NCBI GenBank assembly: GCA_945903925.1
Contig: CAMDPJ010000171.1
Location: 1 to 5,213, forward strand
Direction: 5' to 3'
Source: Chryseobacterium gleum
GTDB lineage: Bacteria; Bacteroidota; Bacteroidia; Flavobacteriales_C; GCA-002722245
Length of the DNA stretch: 5,213 bases
Each line of letters opens with the position of its first letter. The first letter of the stretch is position 1. This document shows positions 1 to 5,158 of the stretch, piece by piece. A program made the translations under genes and the position numbers. The notes beneath the pieces are model-generated. The model was not told the origin of the DNA. It saw only the letters and a list, made by a program, of their open reading frames with translations, and searched no databases.

Positions 1-895
1 CTAAAACTCTTATCGAACCTCCTTTAAATTGTTTGAGAGCTTCTGTTCTGCCGCCCTGACTCTTACCGCTGTGTATGGCTTCGGCGTTGATTCCGTTCTT
101 TCGTAATTTGGCGGCAACGTTATCTGCCTTATAAGTTGATGAGGTAAACACCAACACTTGTTTCATGTCGCGAGAGAGAATTAAATTTCTCAATAGCGGA
201 CCTTTTTTCTCATCGCTCACACTGTAAGCTGTTTGTGTGATGAGGTCGATATTTAATTTCTCTTCTTCTATTTTGATGACCAATGGTTCGTGCAAAATCA
301 TTTGATTGATTTCGTTTACGTTTTCACTAAGCGTTGCCGAAAACAATAGGTTTTGTCTTCGCTGTGGTAAGAGTTTTAATATTTTATTTACTTCATCTTG
401 AAAACCTAAATCCAACATTTTATCGGCTTCATCTAACACCAAAGTATCTACTGCCGATAATTTAAGCGCATTCGATTCAAGCAATTCTATAAGTCGGCCG
501 GGCGTAGCAACTAATATATTTACCCCTTGCAAAGCCATCATTTGTGGATTGATAGATACTCCGCCATATACCGCCATCGATTTAATTCTTTCGGGAAGTG
601 CCAAACTAAACATGTAAAAAACTTCGCGCACTTGCACCGCTAATTCTCTTGTTGGCACCAAAACCAAAACATCAATAAAACGGTTTTTACTTAATTCTTT
701 ATTTTGCAAATTCATCAAAATAGGCAACACGTAAGCCGCCGTTTTTCCCGATCCTGTTTGCGCAATGCCCAACACATCTTTTCTTTTTAAAATAGCTGGT
801 ATGGCTTGTTCTTGAATAGGGTAGGGCTCAGTGTATTTTTGATGAGCTAATGCTTTAAGTAAGTATGGAGATATGCCTAAAGATTCGAAAGTCAT
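1..895 (-). CDS. DEAD-box ATP-dependent RNA helicase, RhlE-like (C-terminus cut by window edge)
   Basis: This is an ATP-dependent RNA helicase of the cytoplasmic DEAD-box family, whose members unwind short RNA duplexes in ribosome assembly or mRNA turnover. I translated 298 codons with no stop before the left edge, so the 3' end lies outside. Visible motifs in order are: Q motif YPIQEQAIP (25-33), Walker A AQTGSGKT (45-52), PTREL (81-85), GG (111-112), TPGR (131-134), DEAD (155-158), SAT (186-188), and the start of the second RecA domain with VLVFT (247-251) and SQGGRTEAL (279-287). Motifs V and VI should lie beyond the window. The ATG start at 893-895 gives MTFESLGISP, which fits the usual family N-terminus immediately before the Q motif. 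It is divergent from the CDGSH gene. RhlE is the closest subfamily by memory; without the C-terminal tail the exact subfamily is not settled. Confidence 0.95.
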   Translation of the reverse strand, partial: MTFESLGISPYLLKALAHQKYTEPYPIQEQAIPAILKRKDVLGIAQTGSGKTAAYVLPILMNLQNKELSKNRFIDVLVLVPTRELAVQVREVFYMFSLALPERIKSMAVYGGVSINPQMMALQGVNILVATPGRLIELLESNALKLSAVDTLVLDEADKMLDLGFQDEVNKILKLLPQRRQNLLFSATLSENVNEINQMILHEPLVIKIEEEKLNIDLITQTAYSVSDEKKGPLLRNLILSRDMKQVLVFTSSTYKADNVAAKLRKNGINAEAIHSGKSQGGRTEALKQFKGGSIRVL

Positions 896-966
896 GTGCT
901 AGTTTTGGGTAAAGATAATGCTTTGAATGCTCACATAAAGGATATATATTCACCAAAACTAAAATT
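896..966. promoter_or_regulatory. Divergent intergenic region, presumed promoters for helicase and CDGSH gene
   Basis: These 71 bp separate two genes transcribed away from each other, so both probably take their promoters from here; this is inferred from layout. I looked for the Bacteroidetes pattern TTTG, about 19 bp, TAnnTTTG and found no good copy on either strand. The closest is TATCTTTA on the minus strand without a matching upstream TTTG. The bases before the plus-strand ATG are A-rich (accaaaactaaaatt) with no Shine-Dalgarno motif, as is common in Bacteroidetes. Confidence 0.4.
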
Positions 967-1203
967 ATGACAACTCCAACAAGAGCAGGAAATACACCAA
1001 TAGCGGTAGAATTAGAAGAAGGAAAAAGATATGCGTGGTGTGCTTGCGGACTATCGAGCAGACAGCCTTATTGTGATGGTGCGCACAAGGGTAGCGGAAT
1101 GGCTCCAATAGTTTTTACTGCTGATGAAACTAAAACGGCTTACTTATGTGCTTGCAAGCAAACAGTAAACGGTCCGTTTTGCGATGGAACACATAGCAAA
1201 TAG
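967..1203 (+). CDS. Tandem CDGSH-type [2Fe-2S] iron-sulfur protein
   Basis: This is a small soluble protein of 78 residues with two complete CDGSH zinc-finger-like motifs. Each has the pattern C-x-C, then C-D-G-x-H, known in the mitoNEET/CISD family to bind a [2Fe-2S] cluster through three Cys and one His. Predicted ligands are C25, C27, C36 and H40 for the first cluster, and C61, C63, C72 and H76 for the second. The tandem arrangement without a membrane anchor resembles human CISD3 and short bacterial homologues. Roles proposed for the family are electron or cluster transfer; the partner here is unknown. No signal peptide or transmembrane segment is seen. The ATG follows an A-rich leader. 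It is the only plus-strand gene in the window and ends 7 nt from the convergent stop codon of rlmF, leaving no room for a dedicated terminator between the two. Confidence 0.93.
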   Translation: MTTPTRAGNTPIAVELEEGKRYAWCACGLSSRQPYCDGAHKGSGMAPIVFTADETKTAYLCACKQTVNGPFCDGTHSK

Positions 1204-1210
1204 ATTACTG

Positions 1211-2182
1211 TTATAGTTTGTTCCAATATTTTTCAGCCCATTTTTTCTGATCAGCAGCGCTGTAAAAAGTCCAGGCTACAATTCTACTCACCTTTTGTCC
1301 TTGTCCCATTTCAATGGTTCTGTGTTCTGCAACTTCTGCAAGTTTTAAGCATTCGTATATTTCTGGTAAGTGTGCCGATTTAGAAATGATAGCTGAGAAC
1401 CATAGCACATGACTTCCAAACTGCCGACTTTCACGAATCATATTCGTTACAAATCTTCTTTCGCCACCCACACACCAAAGCTCGTTGTTTTGTCCGCCAA
1501 AATTTTGCTCCACTTTCGTTACTCTCTGTTTTTTCAAACTCGATAGTTTACGAATGGTTCCAGCTTGCGCTTCTTCAGCCGATGCGTGGAAGGGAGGATT
1601 GCAAATTGATAAATCGTAGTATTCTCCTTTTTCTATAATGTTGCCAAAATTTTTCTTGTCGTGGGTTTGCCAGCGTAAAGTGATTTTTCCTTTTAGGGCT
1701 TCGTTCTCGTCTATGATTTTTTGTGCCGATGCGATGGCTACTTTATCGATATCACTACCCACAAATTTCCATCCGTATTCGGTGGTTCCAATGATAGGGT
1801 AAACACAGTTGGCACCCGCGCCAATATCTAGCACTTTTATTGTTTCACCAGTTGGAATTTTACCGTTGTTTATCGAAGCCAATACATCTGAAATGTGGTG
1901 AATATAATCGGCTCTACCTGGAATTGGTGGACACAAATAATTCTCTGGAATGTCCCAAAACTTAATTCTATAGAAATGTTTTAGCAAAGCTTTATTCAAC
2001 ATTCTAACAGCGTCAGCATTAAAAAAATCTATCGATTCATCGCCGTATTCATTCAGCTTCACATAAGGATCAAGCTCCTTACAAGAGACAATTAGTTTTT
2101 TGAAATCGTAGCGCTCACGGTGTTTGTTGCGCGGGTGAATTTTCGATTTCTCTTTTGGGTGCTCTCTTTTATCGGGTTTCAT
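1211..2182 (-). CDS. rlmF: 23S rRNA (adenine(1618)-N6)-methyltransferase RlmF
   Basis: A SAM-dependent methyltransferase that in E. coli (RlmF/YbiN) makes m6A1618 in 23S rRNA. From the ATG at 2180-2182 it has 323 residues. Visible are the family's N-terminal HPRN (16-19) with RYDF just after, PGRADYIHHI (88-97), SAM-binding motif I VLDIGAGANCVYPII (117-131), acidic loop SDID (143-146), the catalytic NPPF of N6-adenine methyltransferases (195-198), and GGQNNELWCVGGE (229-241). The reading frame stays open upstream to a GTG at 2231-2233, but those 17 extra codons (MPLWLKKQVILFYYLYP) lie partly in the palindromic repeat and do not look like the family; the ATG places HPRN near the N-terminus as in E. 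coli. The upstream gene in the same orientation is DUF2461, separated by the repeat element, so co-transcription is uncertain. Confidence 0.94.
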   Translation of the reverse strand: MKPDKREHPKEKSKIHPRNKHRERYDFKKLIVSCKELDPYVKLNEYGDESIDFFNADAVRMLNKALLKHFYRIKFWDIPENYLCPPIPGRADYIHHISDVLASINNGKIPTGETIKVLDIGAGANCVYPIIGTTEYGWKFVGSDIDKVAIASAQKIIDENEALKGKITLRWQTHDKKNFGNIIEKGEYYDLSICNPPFHASAEEAQAGTIRKLSSLKKQRVTKVEQNFGGQNNELWCVGGERRFVTNMIRESRQFGSHVLWFSAIISKSAHLPEIYECLKLAEVAEHRTIEMGQGQKVSRIVAWTFYSAADQKKWAEKYWNKL

Positions 2183-2277
2183 GGGGTAAAGGTAATAAAA
2201 CAATATTACTTGTTTTTTTAACCACAGAGGCACAGAGATTTTTCACAAAGGAAGCAGAGAAATACAACCAAATACAA

Positions 2278-2340
2278 AGGCGCAGGCTTAACAGAGGTCA
2301 CTGAGTGCTACACTCTGCGAACTCTGTTAAGCTTGCGTCT
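2278..2340. repeat. Inner hairpin of the palindromic element
   Basis: Arms 2278-2296 and 2322-2340 pair over 19 positions with only two G-T wobbles (2280/2338 and 2285/2333) when read as plus-strand RNA. The core GCTTAACAGAG/CTCTGTTAAGC is 11 bp perfect. A further 5-bp stem, GAGTG (2303-2307) with CACTC (2311-2315), closes a 3-nt CTA loop, with a partly mismatched segment in between. No T-run follows on either strand, so it is not a standard intrinsic terminator. Confidence 0.8.
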
Positions 2341-2371
2341 CAAAGTTAAAACCTCTGTATTCTCTGTGAAA
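2341..2371 (-). promoter_or_regulatory. Possible Bacteroidetes-type promoter inside the repeat, pointing at rlmF
   Basis: On the minus strand, TAACTTTG (2348 down to 2341) matches the Bacteroidetes -7 consensus TAnnTTTG exactly. TTTC lies 19 nt upstream (2371 to 2368), matching the -33 TTTG at three of four bases. Transcription would begin about 150 nt upstream of the rlmF ATG and carry the left half of the element as leader. The motif is short and AT-rich, so a chance match is quite possible. Confidence 0.2.
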
Positions 2372-2394
2372 AATCTCTGTGCCTCTGTGGTTAA

Positions 2395-3078
2395 TTAATG
2401 TAATGGTATACCGTTACTATCATGAGTTAATGTATAACTCATAAAATCTAAAAAAGGTCTCATTGCTTTAAATACTTCGTTCACTTTTTTTGCGAAATCA
2501 GCACTCAACACTTCAGCATCGCTAAAATCTTTGCGAATTAAAAACTGCTTTAGTTTTATTAAATCGGCTGCATCATCATCGGCTTTAAATCCTTTGGGTA
2601 CCGATTTTAAAGCTTCGCCATGCAAACCATGCTCGCCAAAATTATCTCTGAAAGATTTAGAGTTTAAAATTTTTCTAAAGGCTTTTTCATCGGCAGAAAT
2701 TCCTTCGCGCATTAGTTTAAGGTCACTCGGTTCTGGTCCCCAAAAACCTGCGCCCACAAAAGTATTACCCGGTTCAATATGCAAATAGTATCCACCACGT
2801 AATTGTTTCGTAGCTCTTTTAAAATGTAATCCCCAATGCGATTTATAAGGCGATTTATCTTTAGAAAAACGAACGTCGCGGTAAATACGCATTACCGATT
2901 TTTTGCCCGTTTGGTTTTCAATGTTGTCGTGTTTGCTAAGTAGTTCCAGCAACTCATCGGCAAAAGAAATTACAAAATTATATTCTTCTTCATAGGTGGT
3001 TTTGTTAGCGCCAAACCAATCTCTATCGTTGTTTTTAGCAAGATTTTTTAAAAAAGTAAAGTTCGATTTTGTAATCAT
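2395..3078 (-). CDS. DUF2461 family protein (TIGR02453-like), function unknown
   Basis: The 227-residue product belongs to the DUF2461 family, recognised from NNDRDWF (16-22), RIYRDVRFSKDKSPYKSH (64-81) and GGYYLHIEPG (95-104), followed by the VGAGFWGPEP segment (108-117). I know of no established biochemical function for this family. The conserved Arg/Asp/Lys/His block at 64-81 is the likeliest functional site, by inference. No signal peptide or membrane segment is visible, so it is presumably cytosolic; length is normal for the family. Its ATG overlaps the tag stop codon in an ATGA junction (3075-3078), pointing to translational coupling with tag. The TAA stop at 2395-2397 directly touches the palindromic element at 2394, so the element sits immediately behind this gene without visibly truncating it. 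Confidence 0.92.
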   Translation of the reverse strand: MITKSNFTFLKNLAKNNDRDWFGANKTTYEEEYNFVISFADELLELLSKHDNIENQTGKKSVMRIYRDVRFSKDKSPYKSHWGLHFKRATKQLRGGYYLHIEPGNTFVGAGFWGPEPSDLKLMREGISADEKAFRKILNSKSFRDNFGEHGLHGEALKSVPKGFKADDDAADLIKLKQFLIRKDFSDAEVLSADFAKKVNEVFKAMRPFLDFMSYTLTHDSNGIPLH

Positions 3079-3608
3079 GATTTCTTTAGTTTATGATAAA
3101 TTTCACAACTCTCCACGTGTGCGCCAGGCAAGATGCCAATACTCATTAGAAATTCATTTACTATTTCGCCGCCCGTAAATTTAAAAGTCTTCTTGAAAAT
3201 CTTTACCCATTCTTCTTTTGTTTTGGGGTGGTGGTGATCAATCCATTTTTTGAAAGAACCAAATTCTTTTTGTAATTCTAAAATAACGTTGGCATTGTGA
3301 ATAGCTGCGTTTACCTTTAGTTTGTTGCGAATGATGCCCGCATCGTTTAGCAATCGTTCAATATCTTTTTCGCTGTAAGCCGCTACTTTTTTGATGTTGA
3401 ATTGATGATAAGCTTTTTTGAAATTTTGTTGTTTTTTCAAAATGGTATCCCAGCTTAATCCGGCCTGATTAATTTCTAAAATCAAGCGTTCAAACAATTC
3501 GTTATCGTCGTTAATAGGAAATCCGTAAGCAGTATCATGGTAAATTCGATGCACATTATTGGCATCGAACTTTGCCACTACATCGCAATACGAGGTTGGT
3601 TTTTCCAT
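3075..3608 (-). CDS. tag: DNA-3-methyladenine glycosylase I (TagI)
   Basis: A base-excision-repair enzyme that removes 3-methyladenine from alkylated DNA; a helix-hairpin-helix superfamily protein of 177 residues, close to the 187 of E. coli Tag. Against the E. coli protein from memory, the four structural zinc ligands appear kept: C8, H24 (in YHD, 23-25), H164 and C168 (HVESC). The conserved Glu of the substrate pocket is E45 in EINQAGLSW (45-53), with W53 matching the GLSW tryptophan. DAGIIRN (89-95) is also typical. One difference is AYG (27-29) where E. coli has EWG. The ATG at 3606-3608 directly follows the ytxJ TAA stop with no spacer, and the TGA stop overlaps the DUF2461 ATG, so all three are likely translated from one mRNA. 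Confidence 0.95.
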   Translation of the reverse strand: MEKPTSYCDVVAKFDANNVHRIYHDTAYGFPINDDNELFERLILEINQAGLSWDTILKKQQNFKKAYHQFNIKKVAAYSEKDIERLLNDAGIIRNKLKVNAAIHNANVILELQKEFGSFKKWIDHHHPKTKEEWVKIFKKTFKFTGGEIVNEFLMSIGILPGAHVESCEIYHKLKKS

Positions 3609-3947
3609 TTAGCTAATCGAAGGTAAAATATTTTTCAATGATACTTCAGAATGAGAAACATCGCAAACGCATTTTCCATTTTTGATGACCAACAGCTGCG
3701 GTGATTCGTGAAACACATTGAATTTACTGGCGATTGCGTTGCTGATATCTCTATTGGCAATTAAGTCGAGGTAGTAAATGTCTAATAGTGCATCATCTCT
3801 GTTTTGCATTTCGCTGCTCAAAATTCTTTTGGCCATGCTGCTTACCGAACAACGCGTGCTGTGTTTAAAAAGCAGCTGTGGTTTTGAAAAAGAAGCAGCT
3901 TCAATTTCTTGAAGCTGCGTTAGTGTATCTAAGTTTTTAAATTGCAT
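3609..3947 (-). CDS. ytxJ: Monothiol bacilliredoxin, YtxJ/BrxC family
   Basis: A thioredoxin-fold protein of the YtxJ (BrxC) family, whose Bacillus member is linked to removing bacillithiol from S-bacillithiolated proteins. From the ATG at 3945-3947 it has 112 residues, about the family norm. The signature FKHSTRCSVSSMA includes the single active-site cysteine C33 (HSTRCS), and HESPQ carries the thioredoxin-fold cis-proline P83, followed by a conserved SHSE near the end. Two further cysteines (C93, C95 in GKCVCD) lie late in the fold and are not the usual active site. An in-frame TTG at 3954-3956 would add three residues and overlap rlmI, but the ATG one base after the rlmI stop (TAA-T-ATG) is the better start. 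It implies a bacillithiol-type thiol in the host, which is inference. Confidence 0.92.
   Translation of the reverse strand: MQFKNLDTLTQLQEIEAASFSKPQLLFKHSTRCSVSSMAKRILSSEMQNRDDALLDIYYLDLIANRDISNAIASKFNVFHESPQLLVIKNGKCVCDVSHSEVSLKNILPSIS
3886..3918 (-). terminator. Terminator-like hairpin inside the 5' end of ytxJ (possible attenuator)
   Basis: On the minus strand, GCAGCTTCAA and TTGAAGCTGC (3918-3909 and 3904-3895) form a perfect 10-bp stem closed by a GAAA tetraloop (3908-3905). TTCTTTTTC follows at once (3894-3886), with seven T in nine bases. This is the shape of an intrinsic terminator, though the stem is only half G/C. It starts at nucleotide 30 of ytxJ and encodes residues in LQEIEAASF, so it could instead be a by-product of coding. 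If functional it would lower expression of ytxJ, tag and DUF2461 relative to rlmI, especially when ytxJ is poorly translated. Confidence 0.3.
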
Positions 3948-3948
3948 A

Positions 3949-5157
3949 TTATTCAACTTCTAAAACTAGTCCTTTTAAGTAAGAACTTTCTTGGTGAAAA
4001 AGGTTAATTGGATGATCGGCTGGTTGAGATAGTTGGTGCATTACGCGAACTTTTTTTCCTGCTAAAATAGCTGCCGATAAAATAGTTCCATAGAACAAAG
4101 GCATATCGATGGCTTGAGAACAAGAGAAGGTAAACAAAATGCTACCCGATTTCATTTGCTTCAAGGTAGTCATGTTTAATCTTTTGTAGCCTTGCACTGC
4201 ATTGTGTTTTACGTTGTGGTGTTTGGCAAAAGCCGGAGGATCAAGAATCACTACATCGTAAATAGAACAATCGTTTTTCTCCAAAAAGTCGAAAGTATCT
4301 GCGGTAAAAGATTCGTGTTTTCCTTCAGTTGGATTTAGAGCAACATTGGTGTTTACCAAATCCATGGCTTTAGCCGATGAATCAACGCTATGTACCAAAT
4401 TAGCACCTGCTTTTAAAGCGTAAACAGAGAAACCTCCCGAATAACAAAAAGTGTTAAGCACATTTTTCCCTTTCGAGTATTTAGCCAATAAATTCCTGTT
4501 CTCACGTTGATCAACAAAGAAGCCTGTTTTTTGTCCGTCTTCCCAGCTGATGTTAAATGAATTGCCATATTCTAAAGCCGACTTAGTAGGTTCGGCTTCT
4601 TGTAATAAATAGCCGTTTTCTACTTTTTGCGCGTAGTCTTTAGGTAATGTTTCTTTGCTCTTGTGAAAGACAACTTGAAGCGCATCGCCCATGGCATTTT
4701 TCAATGCTATTTTAATGTTTTCTAGCGCCAAATACATTCCAATGGAGTGCGCTTGAATTACTGCAGTGTTGCCGTAAACGTCGATAATCAATCCTGGTAA
4801 TCTATCGCCTTCTGCGTGAACCAATCGATAAATGTTGGTATCTGGAGTAATTACATTGATTAGCTTTCTGTAATCGTAAGCGTTTTGAATTCTCTTGTTC
4901 CAAAAATTCTGGTCGATTTTTTCCTCTTCAAAAGTGATGATGCGAATAGCGATAGAAGAATTGTTTTGGTAATGGCCGGTACCCAAATACTCATCTTTGT
5001 TAGAGTAAACAGTCACCACGTCACCATCTTCTGGTTCCACTTCTTTATTGTCGCTGTGGCGACGGGTTTTCTTTATTGCTCCCGAGAAAATCCAAGGATG
5101 AAAACGTTGGGGAGAAGCCTCTTTACCCGAACTTAATATTGTTTTTAAATCGCTCAT
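3949..5157 (-). CDS. rlmI: 23S rRNA (cytosine-C5)-methyltransferase, RlmI-like
   Basis: A SAM-dependent rRNA methyltransferase of the RlmI (YccW) family, which in E. coli makes m5C1962 in 23S rRNA. The 402-residue length fits the family. An N-terminal PUA-type RNA-binding region (about 1-75, with FHPWIFSGAI at 19-28) and a middle domain (HAEGDRLPGLIIDVYG, 114-129) precede the Rossmann methyltransferase domain. Key motifs are GQKTGFFVDQR (208-218), motif I LNTFCYSGGFS (234-244), acidic VDSS (258-261), motif IV ILDPPAFAK (304-312) and FSCSQ (344-348), whose C346 is the likely nucleophilic cysteine. HQLSQPADHPI (374-384) is also typical. The ATG at 5155-5157 sits in an A-rich context with no Shine-Dalgarno motif. 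The next gene starts one base after its stop, so it heads or belongs to a tight operon. Target specificity is assigned by family only. Confidence 0.93.
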   Translation of the reverse strand: MSDLKTILSSGKEASPQRFHPWIFSGAIKKTRRHSDNKEVEPEDGDVVTVYSNKDEYLGTGHYQNNSSIAIRIITFEEEKIDQNFWNKRIQNAYDYRKLINVITPDTNIYRLVHAEGDRLPGLIIDVYGNTAVIQAHSIGMYLALENIKIALKNAMGDALQVVFHKSKETLPKDYAQKVENGYLLQEAEPTKSALEYGNSFNISWEDGQKTGFFVDQRENRNLLAKYSKGKNVLNTFCYSGGFSVYALKAGANLVHSVDSSAKAMDLVNTNVALNPTEGKHESFTADTFDFLEKNDCSIYDVVILDPPAFAKHHNVKHNAVQGYKRLNMTTLKQMKSGSILFTFSCSQAIDMPLFYGTILSAAILAGKKVRVMHQLSQPADHPINLFHQESSYLKGLVLEVE

Positions 5158-5158
5158 G

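Larger units (their letters stand above)
2218..2394. repeat. 177-bp palindromic element with 30-bp perfect terminal inverted repeats
   Basis: The ends 2218-2247 and 2365-2394 are exact reverse complements for 30 bp, each outer edge reading TTAACCACAGAGG. The outer stem extends to 2218-2259 / 2353-2394 (42 positions with four non-Watson-Crick pairs, two of them G-T). An inner stem pairs 2278-2296 with 2322-2340 (19 positions, two G-T wobbles), topped by GAGTG-CTA-CACTC at 2303-2315. Between the stems is an asymmetric internal loop of 18 and 12 nt. The left side of this loop holds AAATACAA twice at a 10-nt spacing (2260-2267, 2270-2277). ACAGAG occurs three times on the left and CTCTGT five times on the right. 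There is no open frame or transposase. It behaves like a non-autonomous, MITE- or REP-like interspersed element; that class assignment is inference. Confidence 0.9.

Noticed and set aside
1..895. Helicase as a broken gene
   Set aside because: The frame is open through all visible motifs up to the window edge, so it is cut by the window rather than by a mutation.
1204..1210. Bidirectional terminator between the CDGSH gene and rlmF
   Set aside because: Only 7 nt separate the convergent stop codons and no hairpin spans them clearly.
2218..2394. Palindromic element as a rho-independent terminator for the operon
   Set aside because: Neither strand has a T-run after the hairpin; the minus strand continues into an A-run. 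It could still slow transcription, but it is not a standard intrinsic terminator.
2218..2394. CRISPR array suggested by repeated ACAGAG/CTCTGT
   Set aside because: Units are only 6-8 nt, spaced 8-13 nt, and switch strand at the centre; there are no uniform repeats with unique spacers and no cas genes.
2531..2788. 85-codon plus-strand open frame
   Set aside because: It lies wholly antisense to the DUF2461 gene, whose motifs are clear; the predicted protein has no recognisable family.
2996..3178. 60-codon plus-strand open frame across the DUF2461/tag junction
   Set aside because: Antisense to two well-supported genes, with no domain and no leader of its own.
3954..3956. TTG start for ytxJ
   Set aside because: It overlaps rlmI by 8 nt and adds only three residues, whereas an ATG lies three codons later, one base after the rlmI stop.
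4885..5136. 83-codon plus-strand open frame with a hydrophobic stretch
   Set aside because: Antisense to the conserved PUA region of rlmI; the hydrophobicity is a by-product of the opposite strand.
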